A DNA stretch of 64,000 nt from Nelumbo lutea (Eukaryota > Streptophyta > Magnoliopsida > Proteales > Nelumbonaceae). Shown piece after piece: positions 1 through 10,850 of this stretch. Positions within the stretch are counted from its first letter, which is position 1, and each line of letters opens with the position of its first letter. The notes beneath the pieces were generated by a model. The model saw only the letters and a program-made list of their open reading frames with translations, searched no databases and was not told the DNA's origin. Made by a program: the position numbers and the translations under genes. The stretch covers positions 60,748,727-60,812,726 of the forward strand of contig JAKGHH010000007.1 of NCBI GenBank assembly GCA_022828595.1, in the 5' to 3' direction.

Positions 1-50
1 CTTAAATTTAATGTTATTAACGTATTAGTGGGATTTAAAGCAACCTACCT

Positions 51-632
51 AATTTATCCAAGTGTATCTATATCTTTCCACCATAACCATGCATTTAACA
101 TATCTGTATCTATGTTCGTATGCAAACTTATTGATACAATACTCAATACGGATACCTTGACCCTTGCTATATATTATCAAAAAGGAAGTTTTAAGTTGTT
201 ATTATCATAGCTAATTATAGATGTCAAGTCTAACCAGGTCAGACCCAATTATCTCGATTAATAATTGGCTTGGTTCTGGACATGGGATGTCTATCATACA
301 AAACCAGTTAATAATCAGAGGGGCTCATACACACTGTCCCGAATTTATCCAAGTGTATCTATACCTTTCCACCATAATCATGCATTTAACATATATGTAT
401 CTATGTTCATATGCAAACTTATTGATACGATACTCAATACGGATACCTTGATCCTTGCTATATATTATCAAAAAGTTAGTTTTAAGTTGTTATTATCATA
501 GCTAATTATAGATGTCAAGTCTAATTAGGTCAGACCCAATTATCTCAATTAATAATTGGCTTGGTTCTGGGCCTGGGATGTCTATCATAAAAAATCAGTT
601 AATAATCAGAGGGGCTCATACACACTGTCCCG
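51..632. repeat. Tandem duplication, two copies of a 291-bp unit
   Basis: Two head-to-tail copies run 51-341 and 342-632. Both open with aatttatccaagtg and close with cacactgtcccgaa, and by eye they differ at only about a dozen sites. Neither carries a credible coding frame; the short ORFs in each copy are the same sequence read twice. The high identity suggests a recent local duplication. The block lies 3' of the last visible RH10 exon, so it is probably inside another intron of that gene. Confidence 0.9.
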
Positions 633-679
633 AACCAGAACCAACCCATTGACAGCTCTAAGCAATAAGAAGCTGTGTG

Positions 680-845
680 TTGCAAGTTGAAGGGCCTAGA
701 AAGCCTAGAGGCAGACCAAAAAGGAAATTGTTGGTTGAGGTAGTGAAAACGATTTGAGGGCCCATAATGGTACCAAATCAAGCATAATGGTGAAACAACA
801 TTCATGTAGCTAACCCCAAAGAGTTGGGAAATGATTTTGTTTTCA
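680..845 (+). mobile_element. LINE ORF2 C-terminal tail, degenerate
   Basis: A broken plus-strand reading gives RPRGRPKR followed by EVV, then IHVANPKELGND. A basic GRPK stretch followed about 30 residues later by IHVA(D/N)P and LG is the usual C-terminal signature of one plant L1 LINE lineage. Stops lie between the motifs, so this is a relic. No poly-A tail or target duplication was identified. Confidence 0.55.
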
Positions 846-1142
846 TCAGTACTTTATTGAATCATTGTTAAAACCTCTTTGATATCGTTACCAATCAAAA
901 AGCTAAATAAATACATGAACCCAAAAGTCTATATTTGATGCAATTTTTGGATGGAATTGCTGAAAGAATAAAATGATTTGCAGTATAAAATTATCAAACT
1001 TCTTCATGATTGCATTAAAACAGCCTAGCAAAAACATAGAAATCAACATAAAAATTTGATGCATCTAGCAGTATATTTTCAGTAATAATTTAGACCAAAC
1101 CATGCTAGAAAAATACAACATATTGGTTCCATAAGCACTTAC

Positions 1143-1205
1143 AACAATATGAGGCCTCTTAGCAAGGGCAACAGCTTGTTGCATCATATCTACCCCTCCA
1201 ACAAC
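1143..1205 (-). CDS. RH10: RH10/DDX47-type DEAD-box helicase, exon 4
   Basis: The 63-bp exon is bounded by a cag acceptor (1208-1206) and a gtaagt donor (from 1142). It encodes 21 residues, VVGGVDMMQQAVALAKRPHI then V. This is the GG (motif Ib) region just before TPGR in Rrp3/DDX47 helicases. It joins in phase 0 to the CAV that ends exon 3 at 11245, giving the family order CAV-VVGG-D-MQQ-A-KRPHIV. The next exon should open with ATPGR and was not found down to base 1, so it lies outside the window or beyond another long intron. Confidence 0.88.
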
Positions 1206-1231
1206 CTGCAGGCATTGCATTGCAGCTTAGC

Positions 1232-1470
1232 ATTTTTTTTTATCAGTCAATTTTTTTTATTTTTTATAGACAAATAAATAATTATCTGATCACTATCAAG
1301 ACAAGTGTCAATTAAATAGAAGGTATACAAATTGTGTACAAAATGGAACCAGAGGATCCAACAAAAAATAAAGGAGAATGGGTCACAAACCCTAATATCC
1401 AAACCACCATGTAAGCATGAACAAAAAAAGGCAGTTGCTCCCAAAAAAATACAAGACAATGATTTCCAAC
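1232..1470 (-). mobile_element. LINE 3' end (minus strand)
   Basis: Read on the minus strand, the segment ends in CTGATAAAAAAAAA, the usual plant L1 3' end in which a short 'tattgat-AAAA' tail follows the 3' UTR. Upstream is a decayed frame (DPFSFIFCWILWFHF) of the kind seen at the C-terminus of L1 ORF2 or its 3' UTR. It is 5'-truncated. No clean target duplication was found, although ttagcat/tctagcatt near 1230 and 1510 is a weak candidate. Confidence 0.55.
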
Positions 1471-1640
1471 CAAATTCTAGGATACCACCTACGACACTTT
1501 AAAGGGATTCTAGCATTTCCTTGCACCACACATGAAGAAGGATGCCTAAGATACAAGCTCACTACCTAGAGTAACAATACAAAAGGCCAAAAGTCCTGAT
1601 ATTGGGGCTCCAAACATCTAAAACAAGATCTATCCAATTG

Positions 1641-2290
1641 CACAATCTTTTAATAAATTTCAGTAAAATTTATTTTCTTTTTTATTGGAAACAAAAGCTT
1701 CATTGATATAGTGAGAACTGTCAAGTCTACAAGGTGTTAGGATCCAAAATAAAAACCAAAGGCTAACAGTCCTGACATTGGGGCTTCAAACATCTAAAAC
1801 AAGATCTATCCTATTGGACAACTTTTTTTTATCAATAACGGCAAATTTTATTAAGACTATGAAGCTTTAATTACAAGATAAGGGGAGGTAAACTGTCTTA
1901 ACTCCCCCACCAGCACAATCTTTTAATAAATTTCAGTAAAATTTATTTTCTTTTTTATTGGAAACAAATGCTTCATTGGTATAGTGAGAACTGTTAAGTC
2001 TACAAGGTGTTAGGATCCAAAATAAAAACCAAAGGCCAACAGTCCTGACATTGGGGCTCCAAACATCTAAAACAAGATCTATCCTACTGGACAATTTTTT
2101 TATCAATAACGGCAAATTTTATTAAGACTATGAAGCTTTAATTATAAGATAAGGGGAGGTAAACTGTCTTAACTCCCCCACCAGCACAATCTTTTAATAA
2201 ATTTCAGTAAAATTTATTTTCTTTTTTTATTGGAAACAAAAGCTTCATTGATATAGTGAAAACTGCTAAGCCTACAAGGTTTTAGGATCC
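1641..2290 (-). repeat. Tandem array of a ~272-bp unit built from LINE 3' ends
   Basis: The motif cacaatcttttaataaattt recurs at 1641, 1914 and 2185 (spacings 273 and 271). Each unit contains a LINE-like 3' end on the minus strand (…CAATGAAGCTTTTGTTTCC then AATAAAAAAG) and, in the same direction, a second one (TTAATAAAATTTGCC then GTTATTGATAAA). A partial unit (ccaaaagtcctgatattggg) precedes the first copy. LINE tails seldom form tandem arrays, so unequal exchange after nested insertion is likely. Confidence 0.8.
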
Positions 2291-2501
2291 AAAATAAAAC
2301 CAAAGCCCTCAGGCAGCCGTTGCTACCTAAACCGCATATACCCCTTAGATTACTATATACAGCTTTATGTCTGGCAAACTGTCCCAGCTTCCATACATTT
2401 CTTGACAATTGTTGACACTGGAACTGGGCTGATTTTAAGTAGGTAGCTAAGCACAATGGATGTGTCTCCTTCCACCAAGAAATCCCTATAGTGGCATTCA
2501 C
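2200..2501 (-). mobile_element. LINE 3'-terminal fragment
   Basis: The minus strand reads NVWKLGQFARHKAVYSNLRG then CLRALVLFWILKPC and ends in the 3' tail FHYINEAFVSNKK, the same tail that recurs in the tandem array beside it. The arrangement fits the RNase H/C-terminal end of an L1 ORF2 plus 3' UTR. It is 5'-truncated and not functional. Confidence 0.5.
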
Positions 2502-2587
2502 TCATTCTAAATTAAATCCTTGATATAATGCAAAACGTTCTGCCCTTAGTGAGTTCCCATGACCTAATGGGTGCTCCCATGACCAGT

Positions 2588-3430
2588 CTTTTAAAAGGCA
2601 TAGGAGGTATATGCCTAGAATCGCACTTCCAAGCAAGGCACGCCCAAAATGCCCTAAGGCATATGCCAATGGCACCGATACCTCTGAGGCATACGCCTCA
2701 GGTCCATGAGGCACACACCTCATACATGAGGCAGGCTAGAGGCGTACACACTACACACTGGTGCATCTATGCACATGTCATGTAGAAAAGGCAGAAAGAA
2801 AAAAAAAAGAAAAAAAAGGAAGGAAAAGGAAGGGAACTACGTCTCAAGTCCATGAGGCAGGCTAGAAGCGTACACATTACACACTGATGCGTCTCATGCA
2901 CACCTAATATAGAAAAGGCAGAAAGAAAAAAAAAAAAAAAAGAAAAAAAAGGAAAGGGAAGGGAAAAAAAAAGAAAGAAAGAAAGAAAATGAAATAAAGA
3001 AAAAACAGGGAAAGTGATCAGGAGGAAAGAGAAAGCAAAGAAAGTTTGGGCAGGGCTGGAGACCCTGGACCCCCTTGGTTGGGAACTCCCTCCAATCCCC
3101 CCCCCCCCTTTCAGATGGTGTTATGCATGTTCATTCTTCTTAACACAAGACATTGAATAAAGAGAGAGAGAGAGAGAGAGGTCCCCTTCTTCCTCCTCCT
3201 ACTTATTCATCCTCATTCGCCTCCCGTTAAGGAAGCATAAAATGCCCAAGGCATATGTGAGAGACACTGATGCCCCTAATGCGTACATGTCAGGTCCATG
3301 AGACACACGCCTCATACGCCTTTTGCACGAGGCATGCTAGTGGCATATGCACTCATGCACGCCTCATATAGAAAAGGCAGAAAGAAAAAAAAATGAAAAA
3401 AGGAAAGGAAAGGGAAGGGAAAGAAAGAAA
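2588..3430. repeat. GAGGC/GCATATGCC-rich repeat with long purine tracts
   Basis: Three imperfect copies carry aggcatacgcct/catgaggcacac words followed by agaaaaggcagaaagaaaaa (starts near 2690, 2845 and 3295). Between them lie almost pure A/G tracts (2785-3060) and a C run at 3101-3110. The left edge (cttttaaaaggcatagg at 2588) resembles the termini of the hAT-like element at 30553-33196, which has the same GAGGC words, so this is probably a relative of that family. No right terminus or target duplication was found. Confidence 0.6.
3160..3181. repeat. (AG)n microsatellite
   Basis: A perfect AG dinucleotide run of 11 units, inside the purine-rich repeat. Confidence 0.95.
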
Positions 3431-3569
3431 GTGAAAATAAAGAACCTTGAGGTGAACATATTAGCAATACACCTCTATTCCCTTACAATTTCATTGATAG
3501 TGAAATCTTCAAACAAGGGCAAAGTTTTCACCTAATGCCCAATGGGTCACTCTTATTTTAATTGTTTCT

Positions 3570-4894
3570 AACAGTACCCTTATAGTTGGGACAAGGCTTG
3601 GATGATGAATATGGGTCTAGAATTAGAACAATCTAAGGACCAATTGGAAGAGAAGTCTAGAGAAACAAAAGTAGAAAAAGGAAAAGAAATGAAGTAAAGA
3701 TCCTTCAGTGAGTATGTATGAGGAGGAGACCTTGGGCAAAGGGAAGAGAAGGGGCAGGTGAACAAAGTGCAGTTAAGTTTTGGGTTTACAGAAAAGGTAG
3801 AGTGAAGATAATCAATTAGAACTTTAGAGGATTGAGCAGTGAAAATAAGGGAAGATCAATAAAGGAGTCCCTCAAGAGGCAAAAACTATGCATTACAATG
3901 AATTCAGGAATCTGAAGTGACTTTTTTTTAAGATAAATAAAAATTTATTAAAACAGGAAAAAACAGGATACAAGGAAAGGTGATAAGCAGTCACCTGACA
4001 GAAATGAAAAACCCAAAGTACAACCAACTAAAGCTTAACACCTTTGTATGCCAATCTCCCAAAAATCCAATCACCCCGACAACCTAACCCCAAAACAAGC
4101 AAAAAGCACCAACATGACACGGCAAAGAAACCCAGACAAGAAAACCATACAGCACCCAAAACAAAACAGAACCCCTGCCCAAGACCCATAGCTACAAACC
4201 AGACCCATAATGGATTCCAAACTAATTGTTAGTTTTTTTACTACAATCTTCCTGGTTTCTTCTGACTGCTTTTGTTTTTCCTTACTGTCTTGTTAGGTCC
4301 AAGGCCAAACAAACCTCCTTTTATTCTTGCGAAAACCTTTGAACTGGTATCTGTTGTTGACTTCTCTTAATCTTCTGAGTTTTGAATCTTCTTACAGTAT
4401 TTAATCCTCCACCGTCTGCTTCCAACTTCCCCTCAGAACTCTTCCAACTTCAGGAATCTGAAGTGACTGTCCAAGACATTAGGTGGGTTTGGAGCATTTA
4501 GACAATAACTCAATAAGAAATATAAGCTGGATTATAGCACCATCATGGGGTGCATCGGGGAGAATAATTACACTGTATTATAATAAGGTGTTTAAAGGTG
4601 TTGAAGAATTGATTAGGAGGTATTCAGTTTTAGTGAAACTCAAAGGGGAAGAGAGTCTTGAACGGATCCTTATAAATGTCTATGGACCAAACACTTAAAG
4701 AGGAAGTGAAGAATTTTGGGAGACATTGTATGCCATTAAAGGTTTGTGGGATGAGCCATGGGTGGTGGGAGGGGATTTTAAAGTTATTAGATTCACACAT
4801 GAGACAACCAACCCCAACTAATCAATCTCCACTAGCATGAGGAAATTCAATTTGTTTATTAATTCCCAACTCTCAAGCCTTATTTGCACCCCAT
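3570..4894 (+). mobile_element. LINE remnant, ORF1 tail and ORF2 endonuclease
   Basis: A plus-strand LINE is interrupted at 3923-4448 by a second LINE. The left part ends with an ORF1-like tail (VQLSFGFTEKVE). The right part (4483-4850) is an APE-type endonuclease domain: APSWGASGRIITLYYNKVF, then RILINVYGPNT, a stop, then EPWVVGGDFKVIRF. These match the GG(I/L), NVYGPN and VGGDFN motifs; the Asn of GDFN is Lys here. Stops make it a pseudogene. Its 3' part is cut off at the LTR starting at 4895. Confidence 0.75.
3923..4448 (-). mobile_element. Short LINE copy with a perfect 20-bp target duplication
   Basis: The sequence ttcaggaatctgaagtgact is present intact at 3903-3922 and 4449-4468. Between them is a 526-bp minus-strand insert whose 3' end is TTTATTTATCTTAAAAAAA at the low-coordinate side. 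The body has an ORF1-tail-like segment (FARIKGGLFGLGPNKTVRK) followed directly by 3' UTR-like sequence, with no ORF2. It is inserted in the endonuclease region of the older plus-strand LINE. Confidence 0.9.
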
Positions 4895-5274
4895 TGTCAG
4901 TACGCAGAGTATACAGAAGAAAAACAGTCCCAAAGAAAAAGAAAACTGATTAAAAGAAGGAAGAAATCAAAGGAGATAGCAGCAGCAAGAAGGAGAAGAA
5001 GAATTTGGTTGTGAGAAGGCTGAGGAGAAGAGTTGTTCGTACTGCCCCTCCTTTCCCTAACCTTTCATTAAGAATTAATCACTAATTTCTGAAATTACAA
5101 GTAGGCCCTTAATTGGGCGGCCAGCTAATTAAACAAAATAATAAAAAAAAGAGTTTAACAGGCCCATAAGAGAAAGCTCATTAACAAAAATAGAACAGAA
5201 ATATAAAGATAACTGTGGGCTATGGGCCATTCGACCCATCTTCTCTACATATACCTGGATCAATTTCCAAAACA
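4895..5274 (-). repeat. LTR of a truncated copia-type element
   Basis: The 380-bp block starts TGTCAGTACGC and ends CCAAAACA on the plus strand. Read on the minus strand it is TGTTTTGG…CTGACA, preceded by a polypurine-like tract (CAAGTGGGGC at 5275-5284) as expected upstream of a 3' LTR. About 60 bp of internal sequence (5275-5334) may remain. No second LTR or target duplication was found, so this is the surviving 3' end of a deleted element. Confidence 0.6.
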
Positions 5275-5374
5275 GCCCCACTTGAGCTAAATATGTTATC
5301 TCATCCCTCTTTCTTGAAGAGTATTTCAGACTGATGGCTTGAGGATATTGAAGCCAGATGAAGGGAAGAAACTA

Positions 5375-7133
5375 CAAGTAAAACTTATTTGGTAATAAAA
5401 AGAAAATTCATTAATAGCAAAAATGGAAGTACAATAGGAAGGTGATAAGCAATAAACCAACAGAAGAAAGAACAAACCCAGCCAACCAAAAACAACCCAC
5501 TTAACCTAAAAGGACCCCAAGCATCAAAACCTCACAACAACAGCAATACATGACAACTCTTAACATCTCAAAAACAGAAAAAACAACTCCAACAAAGCCC
5601 CCAAAGATAAGATCATTCCTTCCCGACAAGATCCTCTTCCTGCTTCATCCCACGCCTCTCCCCCTTCCCTCAAATTGTTCTTCTTATGCCTCTCCTCCCT
5701 ACTTTTCTCAGGCTCTTCAAAAACATTTCTAGTGAACACCTCTCCACCCAAGAAAATAAACCCAAAGCCTTACCAATCTTCACATCCCTATCCACAAGAT
5801 TCTTCACATCCAGACATCCTTCCCATTCTCCTTCCAGCAATTCATTCATCTGATCATCTTTCCTAATATCTTCACATTCAATCTCCACCTCCTCTTCATG
5901 CAAATGCACCACAGCAACCCTCAGGCTATCATCAGTAACCCCACCAAGAACCTTCCGATTACTGACTTTCATGCTTGTGCCTCTTCTCTTATTAACTCTT
6001 TTGTATTTATTGCTAGGACCAGCCCCAACCACCCCACTTTCAAATGCGAGAAGACCTTCGCGGCACCTGATGCAATTTACTTAGACCTCTGGGTTTCTTC
6101 ACAACCACCAATCCTTCACCTTGGACCTCTGAAGTCAACAAATCCTTCTTTCTACCCAAATCAACTACAACCTTTCCTATAATCACTTCTTCAACTTCAA
6201 CATTATTTGAACTCCAATGAGATGGCAAGTTAATCTCCTCTGTACCAGCAGGATTAGGCTCAAGATCCCCTCCTGAGACTTCACAATGTTGTGGAACCAC
6301 AGCTTGAGAAGAAACTGAATTAAAATCAAGCTCCGAGAACTCAAGAACCTAAGAATGGCCCAAAGGATCAACCAAAGATCAACCTCTAGTCTAAACAGCA
6401 CCACCCAGACCATGCCAGATGACCTCACATGAGACTTCATTTGAGCCTTCTCCAACATCTTCACCTGCAAAAGCTCCTGAAGCACAATTCTCTGACAACT
6501 GCTCAAGACAACCACCTTCCACCAACTCAACATGCTTCAAACTCAAGTTTGGAATTTCTCCACCCTCAAACCCCGTAACAACCCAAACCCACTCCCCCTT
6601 AACAGACTTTGCCTTTTGACAAAACCTCCCCCACCCCCCACCCCCCCCAAAAGAAAAAAATTGAAATGCCCAACCTTTGGAGACCCAAGTTGAAATTCCC
6701 CAAATAATCCCTCTTAAAAACCTTTAACTCACCCCACCCATCTTTCAACCTTGACTTCTTGGGAAAATGGGCCCCACACAAACACCATTCCTCCTCAATT
6801 CCACAATCACCCCTTGCTTTCCTTTTTCAAGCCTCCCCCTCCCAACCTCTTGACTTCCCCCCTTACATTGGTTTTGTACTGTAGAGACTTACCCCCATAA
6901 TCAACTCTTGACAGACCATTCCTTTCTTTTAGCCCCCCTCCTTAAACAAGCATTAGAAAACCCAACCAGCTTATCACCACAATTTCTCTTCATTCCCAAA
7001 AAACCCTCAATCTTCAACCTCCACAGAATCACTCCCTTGACTCTTCAACTCCCCCTAAGTCAAATCAGCGCCCTTTGTCTACCATCCTCTACCAAACTCC
7101 ACCTCAAAGTCATCGAGCCAACACAGAGGAGTG
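5375..7133 (-). mobile_element. LINE 3' end and ORF1 C-terminal region, decayed
   Basis: The low-coordinate end reads, on the minus strand, TTAATGAATTTTC then TTTTTATTACCAAA, an L1-like 3' terminus. Upstream are broken acidic/basic frames: 5670-6032 (MVGAGPSNKYKRVNKRRGTS; LHEEEVEIECEDIRKDDQ) and 6040-6300 (EVEEVIIGKVVVDLGRKKD). These look like the hinge and tail of plant L1 ORF1. No endonuclease or reverse transcriptase lies between the ORF1-like part and the 3' end. The assignment rests on composition, orientation and context more than on a conserved motif. Confidence 0.5.
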
Positions 7134-7810
7134 TAAGGCTGCAACTTGGGGCTGGGTTGGGTTGGATCGGGTCGATGCTCAGGTTAGGGTTAGGGTTGAA
7201 ATTTATGAACCCGACTTTACTTCAGGTTGGGTTAGGGTTGACCCCTCGGGAAACCCAACACAACCTGAACCCATCTCTAGTACATGTCATATATAAATAT
7301 TATATATATGATATATCATACATTGATTTGTTTAGATGCATGATAGTTGTATAGCCCCTACCACATACTATCACTTATTTCCTTTAAGATAATCACTTCG
7401 GTTAATCCTAATTGGAAATGCTAAAACCTTAACAACATATTTTATGGTTTTATGCTAAAACCATAAAAGATGAAGTCATAACTCATAATAAACTATGGTC
7501 TTTTCAAACATTTTTTTTCTGAATTTTGTACTTGAAGAACCAATAAAAATATCAACAAACAAATACTAATAAAACATAGGATTAATATATGTAGTGAAAG
7601 TTGAGTTAAGATCTGAGGTTAAGAAGCTCTATGAGATTATAAGGGACAGGAAGAAGGTTGGGTTGGATTAGGGTTGAAGGAATTTAGTTAGGGTTAGAGT
7701 TAGGGTTGGGTAGGTCAGGTTGGGTTAGGGTTAGGGTTGGGGGTTTAGAACTTAGGGTTGGGCTAGGGTTGGCCTCAACCTGACCTAACCTGGCCTGACT
7801 TGCAGCCCTA
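7134..7810. mobile_element. hAT-type nonautonomous element, 677 bp
   Basis: Termini are TAAGGCTGCAACTTGG and, inverted, TAGGGCTGCAAGTCAGG. The flanking 8-bp duplication is gaggagtg (7126-7133) / gaggagtt (7811-7818). The interior is rich in GGGTTGGGTT and GGGTTAGGGTT words on both flanks of a short AT-rich core, and has no transposase. It lies inside the LINE mosaic of the RH10 intron. Confidence 0.85.
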
Positions 7811-8862
7811 GAGGAGTTTGATATCATTGAGAAAAAAATTTGCACCTCCTAAAAGTCATCAAGCCAACACCAGGTAACATCGGTGTCAACGTTCTTACAC
7901 GCTTTCACTTACCAGAGCAAAGAGAGGAGAGAGGATTAACATTTTTGGCAGGTGGGTAAGCTTACCCACCCTCCAAGAGAGTATTAGTTACCCAAGTAAC
8001 CGATACTCTCTGAAAAATTCGCTTTCCAAGGAACCCATTATAGCGGCGCGAGAACATAGTAAAGTCGGTCAATTACCTGGTTGACCAACTTACCCCAAGC
8101 GAGATACCGGCAAAAGAATGGCACCGGAATGAAATTTATTTGAAACTCAAGGGTACCACCTCCAACTCTCCCCAAAAACATCTGAATTTTCGAAACTCCT
8201 TTTTCCGATCCAAATCAACTCCCAACCTCCTACAACCACTTCAGCTCTTGAAAAGTCCTCACAGCCTCTTACTGCACCATTCTCTCCTTCCTTACCAACA
8301 TCCTTAGGGTCACAACTTACTTCCATCCGAACTTTCTCAAACCTCTCACCTATCTCCCCAACTCCCTCTTTATCAGTCCCTTCTCCCCTTACATCTCCCT
8401 ACACTTTTCCTACCAAATCTGTCCTATTTTCCTTTCTCCTCCCTTCTAAACCTACAGCCAACAGAGTTAATCCCAACTCCCTCCCTGAAACGCTCCTTGA
8501 AGCACAACCCAAATAGAGCCAAAACTTAAGTTTATAGACGTACCTAACTGCTGGTCAGGTCACCCTCCTCCTTGTCTGCCATAGAAAAACCCACACTGTG
8601 CGGACTTGAATCACTAGCCACGTGCGGCAACTCACAGCCAACAAAGCTTCAATGCTCAAATTTGTAGCTTCGAGAGATCTCTGGCATCGAAAGCACATTT
8701 GCCTTCTCTGCAGTCATCTCTAACAATTTTCCAAACCCACTCCTCAGTTTTCCTTCTTCGATCTTTGAAACAGGCCCTTCTTCCAAACTTTGAAAACTTA
8801 AACTTTATCTTTTTAAAGTTCTTAAATTTTTCCTTCGAGCATCTCTAACTTTGAACTTAGCA
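7811..8862 (-). mobile_element. LINE ORF1-like remnant
   Basis: This continues the minus-strand LINE mosaic past the hAT element. A broken minus-strand frame near 8100-8420 reads GEIGERFEKVRMEVS and DPKDVGKEGENGAVRG, an acidic hinge-like composition. No catalytic motif is visible. The words gtcatcgagccaacac (7109) and gtcatcaagccaacac (7855) form a short direct repeat around the hAT insertion. Confidence 0.4.
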
Positions 8863-10020
8863 TTTTTTTTTTTGGAAAAGGTAAGGTAATTTTATTCAAA
8901 TCAAAAGCACATACAAGCTGGGTTCAGACCCAAAAGGGCAGCCTGAAAACCACAGCAGTTACATTCTCCACCAGGAATTAGAGCAAGGGAAAGAAGACAA
9001 TTTCAGACTTTTGAATTCCTCAGATACAAACACCCAAGAAATCAGCTTGCCCATAGCTCTCTGAATGATATCTTCAGGACTTTTAGCTTCATTACAGAAA
9101 ATTCTACTATTCCTCTCAGCCCAAATGGACCATAAGACAGCAGCAGGAATAGTCCTCCACACCAGGCTCTCTTTCTTGCTAAGGCCTTTCACATTCCAAC
9201 AACAGAGAAGCTCCTTAACCGATCTAGGCATTACCCAACTGAAATCCAAGGCTTTGAGAAAGTGTCCCCAAATCTGAGAGGAAAACGGACAATGAATACA
9301 CAAATGATCTGTCAATCAGCATGGTGCCCACAAAGAATACAGGAAAGATCCATAATCTGGATGCCCCGCCTCACCAGATTAACTCTGGAAAGACATTTGT
9401 CAAGGGCCATCATCCAAATCAGAAAGTTGGCTTTTGATGGACTTATAGGATTCCATATCTGTGAAGAAGGAAAATCAGTGAGACCCAAATAGAAAATTTT
9501 AGAGGCAAGGGATTTGACAGTAAATTCACCATCCGAATTCCATTTCCAACACCATTGTCTTCCAACTGCAGATCAATCTTCTGCTTCTGAAGAAGAGCCA
9601 TCAGATCCACAATCTCTCCTAATTCCCAATCAAATAGATCCCTCCTAAAGAGTCCAAGTAAGAGACCCACCAGTCGAACAGCAGTACTCAGCCACAGAAG
9701 CTTCTTGGTTAGAAGCACACTGAAAAAGTAGAGGAAAAGACTCAGCTAGAGTCCCATCCAAACACCAGGGGTCCTTCCAGAATTTTGTTCTATCCCCTTT
9801 ACCAATCTTGACAGAAATCCCTTCCATGAACACAGAAAAATTTTTCATGATAGCTTTCCGAGGGGAACTACCCCAACTTAGGGGAGGATCCCTAGCTCTC
9901 CAGTTACCCCACTCCACCCCATACTTATCTGCTATGAGGGATCTCCACCAGGCCTCCCTTTCAGCTGAGAACCTCCAAATCCACTTGCTAAGGAGGCCGA
10001 AGACCAACCATTGCCACTCA
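8863..10020 (-). mobile_element. LINE ORF2 C-terminal region (zf-RVT) with 3' end
   Basis: Minus strand: 9645-10007 gives FGLLSKWIWRFSAEREAWWR then KIGKGDRTKFWKDPW, the post-RT region of plant L1. After a frame change, 8959-9315 gives DHLCIHCPFSSQIWGHF and AVLWSIWAERNSRIF, the zf-RVT domain with the WxIWxERNxRIF signature. The 3' end is TTGAATAAAATTACC…CCAAAAAAAAAAA at 8863-8890. Frameshifts break the ORF. No RNase H and no upstream RT palm are present. Confidence 0.8.
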
Positions 10021-10850
10021 CGTCTGGCCTTCCCACCTTAGAAACCCCTGAATTCAATTGTTTCTTGCCTCCAGCTTCCATGTGTCCCACTAAAGCACAA
10101 CCCTCCCGAAATTACTTCCCTACCCTTTTGTCTTCCTTCTCCATCGTCTTCAACCTCCGACTGACCTTTCACCTTCCCCTTCATCTCAAGCCTTTGATCC
10201 TGGAGCTCTATTCCCCTCTTCCCTTTCTCTTCCACATCCCAATCTTCACCTCACCTATTGCCTCCTTTTCCAGCCCTAAAGAACGCATATTCTTCACCTT
10301 CCGCAAAAATCCCCAGCTTGTATTCTTCACCTACGTAGTAAAGCACCACAGAAACTGGGAGATCTGAAATGTGTTCTATCTCCACTAGTATTCTTGCCAC
10401 GTCATTTTTTCCCACTTCCTGTTTCCATCATCAAAGCTCAAGAACTTACTGCACAAATCGCTGATTGCTTTAAAAGTCAAGGTACACCACACATGGAGTG
10501 GAATACCCAATCCACATCGCTTTCCTTCTCCCTTTTTGAATCATCCCTGCTGCTGGAAACCACCAACTTCATTTTAAATCGCAGTCCCTGTTCTTTCTCT
10601 CTTCTGGCTCCAGCATATACTCTGCATGATTTCTGTCATGGAATAAACAAAAACAAGCCTCCATTCAGTTTTTTAGCACCCACAACCCTTTCCTTCCCCA
10701 ATTCAAATCCCACCCAAGCTTCCACCTTCTCTTCATCCAAATCCAGGCCAATGAATCTTCCAAGCAGACTCGCGTGTAGAACCTTCGGTCTCTCACCAAG
10801 CTTCTCTGTCTGTCTCGCCAACTTCCACCACTTCACTGCATAAACTGTTT
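10021..10850 (-). mobile_element. LINE ORF1 N-terminal region, decayed
   Basis: The minus strand from about 10845 reads KWWKLARQTEKLGERP, LLGRFIGLDLDEEKVEAWVG and, after breaks, short basic segments. This fits the N-terminal half of plant L1 ORF1 (compare the copy at 59860). It runs directly into the C-terminal part of ORF2 at 10007, so either a large internal deletion or two joined fragments is present. The long plus-strand ORF at 10394-10843 is its shadow. Confidence 0.5.

Noticed and set aside
4044..4232. Plus ORF MYANLPKIQSPRQPNPKTSK
   Set aside because: Antisense of the 3' part of a minus-strand LINE insertion (3923-4448).
7150..7800. Possible interstitial telomere array
   Set aside because: GGGTTAGGG words are irregular and confined to a hAT element with its own termini and target duplication.
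10394..10843. 149-codon plus-strand ORF, Ser/Phe/Pro-rich
   Set aside because: It is the antisense shadow of LINE ORF1-like sequence on the minus strand.
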